The notes beneath the pieces are model-generated. The model ran no database searches, was not told the origin of the DNA, and saw only the letters and a program-made list of their open reading frames with translations. Position numbers and translations under genes: made by a program. Positions 36,977 through 54,439 of a DNA stretch of 64,000 bases are shown piece by piece (positions within the stretch are counted from its first letter, which is position 1; the number at the start of each line of letters is the position of its first letter). This stretch comes from Citrus sinensis (taxonomy: Eukaryota > Streptophyta > Magnoliopsida > Sapindales > Rutaceae): positions 46,217,001 to 46,281,000 of the forward strand of contig NC_068558.1 of the NCBI RefSeq assembly GCF_022201045.2, written 5' to 3'.

Positions 36977-38458
36977 CATTGTGTGTGTGTATATATATAT
37001 ATATATGGAGAGAGAGAAAGAGAGCATTGTATATATACATTGAGAGAACATTATCTTGATTGAATCACAATTTGAATATTCTAATCGTCTTGAGGCTATT
37101 GATTTTCTTTTTTCTTTTTTCAAAGACTGAATTTTTAGCTCTCATTTTTCAACGTGAAGCTCGTTTTCTCTGCATATATAAATAAGTTTATTGTATTTGG
37201 TTGTTCTCAATTTGTTGAATCTTTTTTTTTTCCAATGATTTATAATATAGTTTTGAAGTTGAGCAAAGTTTTGTGTTTATGGTCGGATAATTGGTTTGAA
37301 TTTTCTCAAAAAGAAAAAAGAAATTGTGTTCCTAAACAGTTTCAAGGGTCTTCAATTAACTTAAGTTCAATTGTCCTGTTTAGCAAATTATATTAGGAAT
37401 ATTTTTATAATTAAATTTTTTATTAAAATTTGATGTCCAAAATATTTTTTAGAGTGCAAATAACCCACCTTAAAAATAATTATACATAAATTACTAAACT
37501 CTTTTGAAGTTTTTTTTTTAATTATGTTTACTATAAAATGGATGAATACAACCTCACTTTGGAAAAACAAGGTTCAAATGTTATCTGGAAAGCATAGTTT
37601 CATTTTATTTATTTATTTATTATTATCTATTAAAACATAATTTTTGTAAGTATATGAAAAAAAATTGTAAGCATATTAAAAAAAATCAACCATAAATTAT
37701 ATTAGTAGTTAAGATTTAATAAATTATCAGCATATAAAGTAATAAATCATAGTATGACAATTGACAAGTGATGAATTGATAGTCAAAATGGCATCAAAAG
37801 TCTCTTTAAATAAGATTTCACATCTTATTTGATTTCACTTCTTATTTGAAAAGCCACATCAACAAATGAAGTTTCAAAAGGCTTTTTAAGTAAAATTATT
37901 CTTCCTTCTCTTTAATATTGAAGAGTAAATTTTTTATTTTCAAATAATATTATATTATTTTTAATATCATTATTATTGAAAAAATAGAAGTACTATAACT
38001 ATATTATCAAAAAATTAAGGGTGGTTAAATTTGATAAAAAAAAAAAGTTACTTCTATTTTAAGGATTTTTTGGAAAAGAGTTTATTTTTTATTCTTTTAT
38101 TTATCGAACTAAGTTTTTGGTGAACCTTCTCAGCTTTCAACGCGGGTGTCTTTAAAAATAAAAGATTCATTAACTTCTTCTAGTGGTGTGGCCCAAACAA
38201 TATCCAGCCTGAATTGAATCGGTTCGGGCTGTCCTGTCGGTTGAGACCAAATAATAAAAAATAAAAACGAGGACATTTCAGTAAATCTCGAAACTTCCCT
38301 TGCCTTCTTTCGCTTTAAACTACTCGGGCTGTATTTACCCTAGCCTCCATCTTTTTGTTTTCAAACGTAAAACTTCGTCCTAGGGTTTGTATTATTCTCG
38401 TCGTTTTTAATAATTTCTTCGCTCGGCCTCTCTACGGTACCCTGCGACGTCGTATTGG
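35868..38458. other. Intergenic region with microsatellite
   Basis: This region holds the GPAT 3' UTR, AT-rich DNA, a compound microsatellite at 36909-37017 and MITE-like AT-rich sequence around 37800-38060 that shares phrases with about 4340-4500. It ends with the helicase promoter, which carries TAGGGTTT telo-box-like motifs near 38382-38390. No gene seen. Confidence 0.55.
36909..37017. repeat. Compound (AT)n(GA)n microsatellite
   Basis: An (AT)n run to about 36929 is followed by (GA)n to about 36971, then GGGAGCATTGTG, another (TG)n(TA)n run and another GA run. The AT/GA block plus GAGCATTGT phrase is partly duplicated. Both strands give only low-complexity frames. Confidence 0.9.
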
Positions 38459-42838
<4,380 letters not shown>

Positions 42839-45222
42839 AGTATATGCCATCTAGATCCTTGACTCATGTAATATTGTTTGTCTCGAGATGAGATGGAGAC
42901 CTTGCTATTAAAGCTATTCTACTTCTGCATCAGATGGAAAGAAAATATTAGCATAATTCCATGTACCATTTCCTAGAGAAGGGATGTCCGTTACTGTCTT
43001 TTTGTATTTGTAGAATCGGCCCTTGGCTTGTTTTCGGATGTCATGGCTATGTTGCTTTTGATTGTTTTGGCATGATTATGTGTTATTGTTGTGTTTCGAG
43101 ATCTTTTGATGCTGGAAGAAAATGTTATAGGATTTAGTTTATATCTAAATTGTGACCTTATTGAACTCAGCAATTGCGAGTACGAAACTTATATGAGCTC
43201 AACAATTGCCGTCGCTATTAGGGGCAGCAAGCTTTAGACACCTAAGCATTTGGAGTGAATTTGACAGCAATTAGTATCTGGAAAAAGACAGTCTTGCTCG
43301 TACAGAGTAAAAACTCAGTTGACCGTGGCTGTAGTGGAGCCTCTTCTAATGAGTGATGGCGCATTGCAGCATTGATATAGAAATGCTGCTATGAGACTGC
43401 AAATTTTTGAAGGGTTTCAACTCACTCCTCTTTCGTCCTTTTCCTCAACTTGATTAAACCCATATTCATCATGATGAACAAACAGTCGTTTGGCAGTTGA
43501 GAAATACTCTATGCGGCAATCTCCTCTAGCTCCGGAGCAGAATGCCGGTCGCAGGCTCCAAATTACAATATCAGGCTCAAATGGCATTCCTTTTTATCCA
43601 TTTTCTTTGCTTTGTGTAGCTGGCCAGCTCTACCGACTGCCATAGAGGTACGCCATGCAAGCATAATGCTCAATCTCAGCTCGGATTCCGTATTTGGGTT
43701 CCATATAATTAAAGCACCTTTCACCTTCTTCAACCAACCTCCAATGTGCACATGCCGAGAAGAACATACAAAAAAGCAACTTGATCAGGTTTAAGATTAA
43801 CTCGTATCATTCTCTCAAACTCTTCTAATGCACTTCTTCTCCATGGACTCAAAAATCAAAAGCACAGAAAAGTGCTTCTGTGTCCCCATTTTGTTGACAA
43901 AAGTCAAAACCACATCAAAATGAATGCCCAGTATTAGGAATATAGATCATTTTAATATATGAATGTGTATTTAATAAGTTAAAGTAAGGATATTTTAAGA
44001 AATAATATTACAAGGAACGTCATAAGAACTATGAAGGGATGTTAAAAGCTCCACTCAGTAAGAAAGCTTAATAGACTTTTTTTTTTGGGTTCTCTTGGTC
44101 TTGTTCAGGCCTGACAAAATGGTCTTGTAGGTGAAAATAGTCTTTTTCACGGGCCTTGCATCGAACAGGTCTTGGGCTTTTAATTAATTGTCAATTATTA
44201 TTTTGTCAGCACCGTTTGGGCCTTTGGCGATAATAATTGTATTCGATTTTGGAGGTCGCTGTAATCGTGTGGGCCAGGTGCAAGAAGAATTTTGTAGGCA
44301 AATAATTAGAGTATGCAAAATGGGTCATCGGATTATATTCGTATCGTGTTAAATTTAAGTCTATCTAAATATGACATATTTAATAATCGTGTTAAAATAT
44401 TAAGATTCAAACTCAACACAAAAAATAAATAAATTACTCAATAATCCGTTTAATATCTATATATTTAACAAATGTTACACACACCCCCCAACATATTATA
44501 CATTTACATTGAATAAAGTTTAAATTATACATATGTAAATAATATTATATATCGATATCATAATATATACATGTATATTAATATTTTACACATTTACACT
44601 ATTAAAGTTCTAAATTTATAGAAAATTTTATAAATAAAATAGTGTATATATACATCTTTCCAAAAAAATTAAAAAGAGATAATTATGTTTAATATTTGAG
44701 TTTTATTGACAAGAACTTAAAAATTAATTTAAAATAAAAAATATAATCATATCATTGTTTAGATAAATGAGTCAAGAACTTTAACTCTAATCTGCCACCG
44801 AAAAAAATCATGTCAACCCGAACCCCATCCATTTAATAATCATATCAAATTTGACGACTCATACCCATTTATTTGTACCGTGTTCGTGTCGAATAATCGA
44901 GTCGTGTTAAATTTTCCCAGCTCTACAAATAATCAATTGTGATTTGTGAGTCTAATCATTCAAAAAAAAATGTGGAGACACACACACACTAATCACATAT
45001 ATGAACCGTCTGTATTTTATTCTCTCATTCTTTTAAGAGGTGTTCACGACTTTTATACATCAACATCAAGCAAAAGGCTATAGAAGTAGAGGATTGTTCT
45101 TACAATTTTATTTTCAAACAGAAAATAAGTTACTAAAAATCTTTTGTTAGTAAAGCAAGGGCAAGCACAAAACAAGTTGAGTTCTCGTTGATAAAGTCGA
45201 CCGACATTGTACTCATATTTCA
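42839..45222. other. Intergenic region between convergent helicase and LACS1 genes
   Basis: It holds the helicase 3' UTR, low-information sequence with short spurious frames (43563-43794), a hAT-type element at 44307-44925 and the LACS1 3' UTR next to 45222. I see no gene. Confidence 0.55.
44307..44925. mobile_element. Non-autonomous hAT-type element with 8-bp target duplication
   Basis: The ends are TAGAGTATGCAAAAT and, on the opposite strand, TAGAGCTGGGAAAAT, an imperfect inverted pair. Direct repeats CAAATAAT flank the element at 44299-44306 and 44926-44933. Subterminal regions carry repeated CGTGTT/CGTGTCG-type words. Length is 619 bases with no coding capacity. The 8-bp duplication places it with hAT elements, distinct from the element at 2541-3239. 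Confidence 0.85.
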
Positions 45223-48200
45223 TCAGCGTCGTCCCGGGGCCAGTTTTTCATATAGTTGATCAATTTCCACCTGTACACAATTGTTGGATTATCTGTTAGA
45301 TTATCGGTAAGATCACCAATTGTTGCAATAGAAATTGGAGAACAGAGAGTAATTTTTGTTACCTGATAATATATGAGCAGTTTGTTTCTTTTCTTCTTCA
45401 ATGTGGCAGTCACTAAATCTCTTTCCATGTCAAATGGGCGAGGATCCAAGATGACTCCTTTGATGTGTTCAAATCCCCTCAGCTGGTTACATGCCAACAA
45501 CCAAAAAAGGGTCATGGATCAGTTTCAAATTTGACAGTTGATGCTGATATATAGGTAAAAGAAAACGCTAGTAAATCTCTAAGGCACCAGAGAAAAACAG
45601 CCAGTGTCCCAGTTGGCAAATATAACCTTGTTTCTCTCAGCTGCATTCTTCAGCTCTGAGAGGATATAATTTTGTAGCTGAACAAGTGAACAAAGTTCCA
45701 GGAATGAACCAGCATGACCATTCGAGTATGCCCACTTTTTGGTGTCTTCTTCGCATGGCACAACTACTGCAACTAACATTGACTTGAGGCTGTCCCCATA
45801 GACCCAGATCTTTAAGGAAAACCGAAATATTAAATAATAATATAAAAATTTATTTTCAATAGATTCCACTAAGAAACTGAACTATAAGAAATGCTCACGT
45901 CTTCAATTATAGGAGCCACGCAATAAACATTTTCCAAATATTCAAGTGCAACATACTCTCCCTGAGATATTTTTATAAGATTCTTTTTCCTATCAATGAT
46001 CTTAACAACTCCATTGGGTAAAATTTGTCCTATATCCCCTGAGAAAGGCAGAGAATGTTAGTATCAGAACTGAATATCAGAATTCTTTTAGAATTTGGAT
46101 TGACAGGAAACGTTACTGATCAACCTGTATGAAACCACCCGTCTATTATGGATTCTCTTGTTAGATCTGGATTTTTGTAATACCCAGAAAAAAGAGTCTT
46201 GCCTCTCACGCATACCTCACCACAAGGTGGATCGTCAAGCGGACTGTAGCCCATCTCTGGGACCTCCTCCAGACGAAGCTCACTGTATACAGATACTGGA
46301 CCAACAGTACCAACCATGCACATTTCATCTGGAAAGCAAACTGTGGTTGGTCCACATGTTTCTGTCAAACCTGGACAATCCAAAATCCAATATGAGAGAT
46401 GCATGGGAAATATGATATGTTTGAATGTCATGCTCATACGCGAGACTGAAGGATAATGTAGGTTTGGAGAATTAATATAAAGCATTAAGATTTTTGTATA
46501 TTTTGATAAAAAGTCACGAGAAGAAGGCTTCAATAAAGCTATAAAAGTTTTACAGTAGTTTGTTTAGCTATAAAAGGTTTAAGAAATCCACAAACTTGAT
46601 CTGAAAATTATTTTATCTCACAAATACCTCCCAACTCTTACGTCCTAGATGGTCTATGGTTTAATCATTACAGCGAATAGGCATATATCATTACCATAGC
46701 CTTGGACTAGAAAGGCACAGCAAGTAACCCGTAAGAACTCTTCCACCTCAGTGCTCAAGGGTGCACCACCACTTATTACTAGACGAAGGCGGCCACCTAA
46801 CCTGGCTTTGACCTGGTTAAAAAGTAACAACATACAGATAGTTGAAGGAAGTTCTTTCAAGAGCTTAAAACTTAAACCTAATTAATTAAGGTTCCACAGT
46901 GCTGAAAGCTGGAGTTGGCATTGAGGTTGGATGAAAAGGTAATTCACGAACTATGAACCCTCACCAGATTGTAGGATTTAAATTCACTACCTTCCTGAAG
47001 GCTAACAGATCTGCCAGCGGTGATGCTTCTCTCTGTTTATATCCCATATTCATCCAAGCAAGTTTGCTGCACATCAATACAACAACCATCGGCATCATAA
47101 TTATGCTATGATGGTAAAAAGGTGCAATAACATTCAATAGAGAGAGAAAACTATTGCTATTTGAAGGAACCATTATTAACTAGAGGGAAGAGCGTTTTAC
47201 TATTTGTACAGGGCATCAAAAATTCGCCTCCTTAGAGGTCTGAGTTCTTCTAGTGCTTTCTTTATACCTGAAATAAAGAAAAACTTTAATTTGGTTAGTT
47301 GGTTTCTCTGAATTCAAAATCAATGAACTTACAAAGTTTTCTAATGACCAATGCCCAGGAAAGTTTCCCTGCCTTCATGAATCTTTTCAAATACCCGCGG
47401 CACACCCGCTAGAAGTGTTGGCTTCAACTCCATCAAATCATCCCTCAATGCATTCAAATCCTTAAGAAAGGAAACAAAACTTTCAACTGAATATTTTTAT
47501 GAACATACATATACTTACATTAAGTACTTAAAAACATAAGTGACACAGAATGCATGGAATGCCTTAAAAACGTAAGTGACACAGAATGTGTGGAATGCCT
47601 CAAGTGAAGCGAAGTACAGAAGATAATATGCATAATATTAGCTAAATAAGATGTGAAGTAAACCTACAGCAAGTGCAACAAAACTTAGTAATTCGCATCT
47701 TAAATTTTCTATCAATCAAACATTAAAAAACTCAGTTTTGTTGTTAATATTAATTCTTTACTGTTCTCTTCTGCACACCTTACACTTGCAAAGAATGACT
47801 CAAAGCACAACAATAGAATCGAGATTTCCAGCAGCATACCCCATGGTAGTAACCAACAGAAGCACCCCTACGGAAAAAATATTCCTCAATCACGCGGTCA
47901 AGAATATGAGCAAGAGGCAGGAAAGACAGATACACGTCATCCACTGTCATCTATGTAAAGTCACAAAAATTGTACTTCAGGAAGGGGAAGAGAAAGATAA
48001 AAATGGTAGCACTAAATAAACAGAGTTTGTTGTGAGGAGATGATAAATAGCTGATTCATTGTATAAACTTCCTCCCACTCTAGATAATACTTGAACAAGA
48101 GGACCCAAATCATATCATGTAAAATCAATGTTAAACGGTCCAACACTATATTCACCTTGTCTTCAAATTGATCCAGAAAGAGATCAACCCCACTGACAAA

Positions 48201-50642
48201 CGTTGCAATTGTTTCATGTGTTAACACAACACCTTTTGGATCTCCACTGGTTCCGCTAGTATACATGATTGTGCAAATATTAAAAGGCTGTGGTGGCAAA
48301 ATCTCCATTTCATTTACTTTACCCTGATAACCAACAAATACATGATTGTGCAAAGATTAAAAGGCTGTGGTGGCAAAATCTCCATTTCATTTACTTTACC
48401 CTGATAAATAACAAACTCTCAAGTTGAAATATAACAGAGAAAAGCATACTAATATCGGAATGAGAGCATATTCTTTAATCAAGTTCATTATGGATTACCC
48501 CGTGCCGTGGTGATTTAGTCAGGGAGAAACTCATATTATTGAATAATTCTATAATTCTTAGGATGAAAAATCTTGCTTCAGAACATAATGAAAATGAAAT
48601 ATTTTGGAAGTGAACAAGTTTCCCTCTTCACAAAAACTAATGCATGTAAATTCAATAGTGGAGCCAGGAATTCAACACAGAAGGAGCTGAGTTTTACAAT
48701 AATATAATTTTTAAAAAATTTAGAAAAAGGTATGAAAATCTAAATTTTGTTGAAATATTTTAATTCAATACACGATACTATTTAAATTTTGTAATGTCAT
48801 ATATATAGGTTCTGTTTGGCATTGAAGTACTGTACCTTTTAAGTTGTTGTTACTGTAGAAAAAAGCTACAAATGTGAAATAATGCAGTAAACATAACTTT
48901 TAAATAATAATTTTGACAAAAATAATAAAGATATGATAAGTTTTTCATCATAAAAATTGGTTGATCAAATCAATTTAACTTCCAAGCTATAGCAACTATA
49001 TTTACCAAATATTTTAGTGCTGTAACTTTAAGTTACAGTTGTCTAACCTCAATAATAGATAGGGCTACAGTTTGTTGAGCGATTTGGTCATGGTGATAAA
49101 TGATTTAACAAATGCTAGAGAGATAAAGATAGAGAAATTCCCATTATTTAACCAAATTTAATAAGAAATTAATTAAAAATGATATTAAGAAATTAATCAC
49201 ATAAACAGAATGATGAAAACTAACCAAGTGGAGGAACTCATCCCATGAGTAAGGTTTAATCCCAGTTTGTACAGCCATTTCCTTCTGCTCCGCTGTCAAT
49301 GAGGTGAAGCATACCATTACTGCAACCACAACCAAACTCAGTAAAATGTCCTCTGGTAGTTTCAGCAAAGTTAAAATACTGAACAACTATTCATTTGAAC
49401 CTCTCAGTCGTTGAGCAGATCTACAATCAGGACTCAGTAGCTGCATACAGAGTATATGATCAATTAGAACAATCTTAGTATTATACAACCAAAATGCAGA
49501 TCGAGTATTTTGAGTCTTACTTCTTTCACTTTCTTATCTTGGACAAAAACAAAATCAATCTCTGCATGATCTAGTATAAAATTCACAGCCCCTGGCCCTG
49601 CATCCAAGAGAACCCATGAGGAGATCAAACAAACTGCATAAAGCAACCGAACTCCATTGACTGCATACTAGACTACTAGTAAGAGATAAAATTTGTTTTT
49701 CAGGTACACAGTCAAAATCTAAAATCTTCTTTCATGCAAGAAAGAAAATGAATTTGGAAGTCCAAAACTAATAAGTTTCTCGAGAGAATTTACCGAGGGT
49801 ATCGTAAAGAGGCACACAAATTAAACTGAGGGCATTGCAAGCCTGCACAAAATTGAAAAATTTAGAGTCATCCAAAAAGAGTGAATAAATCAACATTAGA
49901 TCAAACTTGTCAGAACGGACCTCCATTGCCTCAACCCACTGAGGGCAGTTTGCTCCATAAATGCCAACGCGACAACCCTGTAACAAATTTTTTTATTTTT
50001 TTAAATTAAAGCATAATTCTCACTTTTATTTTGCAGTCATATCACAAACTTCTGGCAAATACATATGCGTGTGCTTACAGGTTCAGCCCCAGATGCTCGC
50101 AATGCTGAAACAATCTGCAGAACTTCCTCGTAAACTTCTTTGTAAGTTTTCCAAACATAAGGCCCAAACTGAAGACCAGCCAAAGTTAGAAAAGAAAAAT
50201 ATAAACGGAGCTCCGAAAGGACAAAAGGGCAAAAAAAAAAAAAGAAACATTGACGCCATCAAGTAGATATTTACCTTCCCATCAACAAATGGACGCCAGC
50301 CCAACATCCTATTACCTGGATACTTCTGAACAGACATGCTACAAATCAAGGAAATTGTCTGTCAAAAATATTAACTCAGAAAGATCATAAGACTTTGAGA
50401 CAAGTGGATTAGCAACCCCATTGTCCACTTCAATTGAATAGCATGTACTATAGTAAAATTAACTTCTTTTGGTCGAATTAAAAAGCATTTACATACCTGA
50501 AGATATCCCAAGCAGTATTTAAATCACTGTCTACTGAAGGGAAGCCGTTCGAGGCTAGCAAATTCCGATAAACAGGACCAACTGAGGGCTTCCCATCTTT
50601 TCCCTCCTTTCCTTCCTCCACTTGAGCTGCAAAAATCTTCAT
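45223..50642 (-). CDS. LACS1: Long-chain acyl-CoA synthetase LACS1 (CER8-like)
   Basis: Activates long- and very-long-chain fatty acids to CoA esters, with a family role in cuticular wax and cutin synthesis at the ER. Nineteen exons from 50497-50642 (ATG at 50642) to 45223-45270 (TGA) join in phase to 660 residues, the Arabidopsis LACS1 length as I recall. The N-terminus MKIFAAQVEEGKEGKDGKPS matches LACS1. Motifs are the AMP-binding loop YTSGTSGDPKG (227-237), GYGLTET, GWFHTGDIG and DRKKNLIKISQGEYVALE. Exons: 50497-50642, 50275-50338, 50079-50168, 49921-49977, 49794-49842, 49521-49597, 49401-49440, 49225-49319, 48156-48323, 47840-47950, 47373-47460, 47201-47267, 46991-47066, 46695-46812, 46125-46370, 45899-46038, 45627-45809, 45363-45482, 45223-45270. 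The intron at 47268-47372 is GC-AG. The acceptor of exon 9 is duplicated upstream. A 5' UTR exon may lie near 51066-51147. Confidence 0.95.
47528..47599. repeat. 36-bp tandem duplication in a LACS1 intron
   Basis: Copies at 47528-47563 and 47564-47599, both starting TTAAAAAC and containing AAGTGACACAGAATG, differ at three positions. Confidence 0.85.
48261..48414. repeat. LACS1: 77-bp tandem duplication spanning a LACS1 splice acceptor
   Basis: Plus-strand copies at 48261-48337 and 48338-48414 begin ATACATGATTGTGCAAA and differ at about three bases. On the minus strand each contains the 3' splice site and first 63 or so bases of exon 9, so two near-identical acceptors (exon starts 48323 and 48400) stand 77 bases apart. 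Only the downstream one preserves the protein; 77 is not a multiple of three. Confidence 0.92.
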
Positions 50643-52769
50643 GTTTTTTGGGCCCGAGAGAAACTAGAACAGCTCAAAGACTCCGCAAACTGGACATTTG
50701 TATAACAACACAAGAGTTCCAGTTCTTTAGTGTACATGCAAACAAAAATGAAAGAAGAAATTTCTAACTTGAAAAATTCAAATTAGAGGAAAGAAGAAAT
50801 TCCATCCTATGGAGCATGTGCTGCTTGAAACAAAAAGGAAAAATGCAAACCTCTTTAATGTCAACTCAAGTATTAATACGATGGAGAATAAAGCGCCAGT
50901 TACGATGGCTAAAAGAAAGTCTAATGACAATAGCTTAGCGGTGCTGGACAGGCAAGGGAAGTCTAAAATGATCTTGAAATATTAGAGAAGCAAATGCAAA
51001 ACTAAAAGCAGATGAGAAAGTCGTTAATAATTTTAAAAAATTATAAGAATGCAAGAAACTCATTACCTTGAAACCAGCAGTATAAAGAGGTTGGTGCTTA
51101 TGAAGAGGCCGATACTCAGAATCTGCGTGACCCCATATCCGTGCCTAGAATAAGTAAATGTACATAAATAAATACGCAGAAATTGAGAACCTTACCATGT
51201 GGAAACTGAATCATGCAATGCAACGGTGGGGGTGGTGGAACTGGGCTTGATGGGACAACAAAATGGGGATACATTTGTTGTCGTAGCAGTATGGTTGTTA
51301 ATGAGTTAGTTGGACAGACTTGAATGCTGTGTTGTTGGAAGGATTAATTTCAGATTCTTCTTTAATTTTTCTTTTTGTGATAAAAAAAATTCATTGACTC
51401 AACCCTTTCTTTTTTGCCATTTTCACAAAAAATAGGAATGATTTTGATATTTTTAAAAATAAAAATAATAATTTAAAAATCTAAAATTTACCCTTGTTGG
51501 AATGTCATTTGCTTACATTTACTGATTTACTCCGCCGTCACCACGAAGTTGCAGCTCTCTTCTATTGGCTTACATTATATTTCTCTTAAGTAACATCATT
51601 TTCACTCCATAAATAGCATAACTAATTATAGAGAGAGTGAAAGACCACCCTAATTTTACATTAACCCAACCTAAGAGTAAGTAAAAGATTAATTAATAAT
51701 AAAGTTACGCTAAAAAATTTTAAGTTAATAACATACTTAACCTAAAAATTTTGCCTTAATGAGAATGAAGTGGAATACATAGATGAGTGCATATCTTTTT
51801 TTTAAATAAATAGGTTTTCAAGAATTTGTGATCACCCTATTATTTTTATATTTGAGATGTAGGCCTTATTACTCCCATGTCGGAACTCCTAATTAACCTT
51901 CACGATATCGATTTTTGCTTGCGCTACTAACTTCTTTTTGATAAGGAACTGCTCTATAATTAATTGATTCTTGAAATTCTAATTATATATCATTTGTTCA
52001 TACAAACAATTGGCAAAAATCCATAATCACTTCACATAAAAAGTTACTTAGAAGAAAGAAGCTAAGTATTAAGTCCATTTCATTCTTAAAAGAAAGAAGC
52101 TGAGTGTTAAAAGTCCATTTCATTCAAGTACATCGATATCATCATCATCATCATCAATACAATTCAACAACTCTGGAACTACTACGCTAGAGATCATTAA
52201 ATGAAAGACCACAATCAGAAAGAGATGGCCATACAAGACCTGACACGTGGGCAGTCCGTCCCGGAAATGCAATTACTAAATGGCATGTTAGGTTGAGAAA
52301 TACTTTTTGTATCGAATTGTGTTGAGATGATGGGATAACCCGATAGATAGATTGAGATAAACTTTGATGAGAAAAACTCATATAATAAAAGAATCCCGCT
52401 ACCTTACGTTAATCGTAACATATATCCACATACAATAATAATTTTTATGGTGGGACTCACTATTGTTGTTGTGTGTGGCGTACGTTACTATTAACATAAC
52501 GTAGCACTGACCATAATAAAATTATGTATTTTAGGGTAAGACTACAATTATTTTAAATATAAACACTCAGCTTATTTTGCGACCTAAAAACTCTGTCATA
52601 AGATAGTACAGTACACTAAGGTGATGGGATGGTCTCATATATATTTCTTTATATTAGATTAAGTTATTGCCTCGCACATGTGTGTGTGCATGCTCACACG
52701 TGTTACTAATATAGTCTAAGATCATATATTTTATTGAAGTCAAAGAAAGCAATTAAACTTTATAGTTTA

Positions 52770-53200
52770 TTTTGGAAAATTGATGAGTGAAGTAGGGTCA
52801 CAACTAAAATGAAATTGGAAGAAAATAAAGAACAAGCACAGAGCAGACACCAGAAATTTACATGGTTCGGCTTTTAATTCGGTTTTTAGCCTACGTCCAC
52901 AGACGAAGACATATAAAAATATTTTACTACTGAAATAAGGATTACAAGTATTGTAATATGTTTGACTCACTACCCAGAACCCCGATACTCCCAATATCTC
53001 AAATCATTAAGACGAGAGCTATAATTTTGATACTCTTAACTCTCAATTTCTCTCCAAAGATGAGGAAATAAAACTGAAAAATAGGATGCCGAGAGGGGAA
53101 ATGAAGCCTTCTATTTATAGGCTCCACTTCCTCTCCTTTTTCTAATTAAATTATTATTATTATTATTTTTTTTTTCTTCAAGCTTTTCTGCATGGATTCA
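52770..53200 (-). mobile_element. Solo-LTR-like retroelement remnant
   Basis: Read on the minus strand, a TATA box CCTATAAATAGAAGG (plus 53108-53122) is followed by GTGGACGTAGGCT and then GCCGAACCATGTAAATTTCTGGTGT (about 52845-52900). That order is typical of LTRs of plant copia-like elements, where the GGACGTAGGC and GAACCA-GTAAA phrases recur. There are no internal coding regions and I could not fix the ends or a target duplication. Confidence 0.5.
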
Positions 53201-54439
53201 AAATTTGTGGCTTTCAAAAATTACTGTTTCTAAATCTTCAAAATAAGCTGCTTCTAGAAGTATTTTCTTGACAATTTAATAGTATAATGTAATTAAACTA
53301 TTAAATCATACAACTTAATAATTTTTTTGAACTTTTACAAAATTTAGAATCCCGAAATGAAACATTTACAATAGACAACAAAGCTTCTCGTATGCAATCG
53401 TTAAAATACAAATTTCATACCCACGTAGCTTTAAAAAAAAATAATAATAAAATGTACCATTTTTCATCTTTTAATGTTTGAGAGTCCGCTTATCTTTTTA
53501 TTTTATATGCATCCGCACCTGAAAATATATGTAATTATATATATGGTATGGTGCACGACGGCATGTATCTTGTGCTCTCATTGGCGTAGGAACTATAGGG
53601 ATCCACAACACAACTCCATTAATAAAAATTTGCCACATATTCTATGGCAAACCACAAGGCACACTATGGCGAACAATGTATCTTGCACCAATTTAGTATG
53701 ATCACCATAATTGTGGGAGTTAAGCCCATCACCTAAGTAACAGGCCATTAATATGGGAGTGGACCACCGGATGAAAATTCTTGTTAAATCTCACTTTCTT
53801 ATATTTAAAATTATAGAAAATGACAAAGGATACAATAGTGTTTTAATTCAATTCAAATATCATATGGAATAAATTAATTAAATTTTAAACATACTTTTTC
53901 GTAATAAAAATCAATCACTAAATAATTTATTTTTTTATTGTTTCAAATAATTTAAAGCTTATAAAAAATTAATCATATTATGTATCAAAATTTGAAGATA
54001 ATAAAGTTCATAATTGATTGGGTGTAGAGACTGGAGACGTTTTAATTTAAGTGACTTCATTTTTTGTCTGTCTATGTAATTTCGACTAGTAACGGAATTA
54101 TGTTTATACAAGTGGGGTTTTAAAAGGATTTTAATGGGGTGTGAACATTTTTTTAACTCTTAATATGGACTCAGGTGGTCCATGAGTGAACCTAGATGGA
54201 GCTATGATGCAACTAATTCTAACTTGCCACAGAGAGCATAAACTCCACCCTCTCTACACTATTAAATGGGATTTCTCTATCAGACTTTTAGAATATTGAT
54301 AGGGTGGTGAGTGTTATAAATTCTTAGATTTAAGTATTTTAATCTCTGCCATTTATTTAATATAGTAGATAATTAATTAATTAGTAATAAGATAACATTT
54401 AAGTTGTAGGTAAATTAGTTTTTTCTTTCTTTCTAATTT

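Noticed and set aside
36819..37123. Minus-strand frames rich in Ser-Leu and Tyr-Ile
   Set aside because: Direct translation of the AT/GA microsatellite.
43563..43794. Short frames on both strands downstream of the helicase
   Set aside because: About 60 codons each, overlapping each other, no recognisable protein features.
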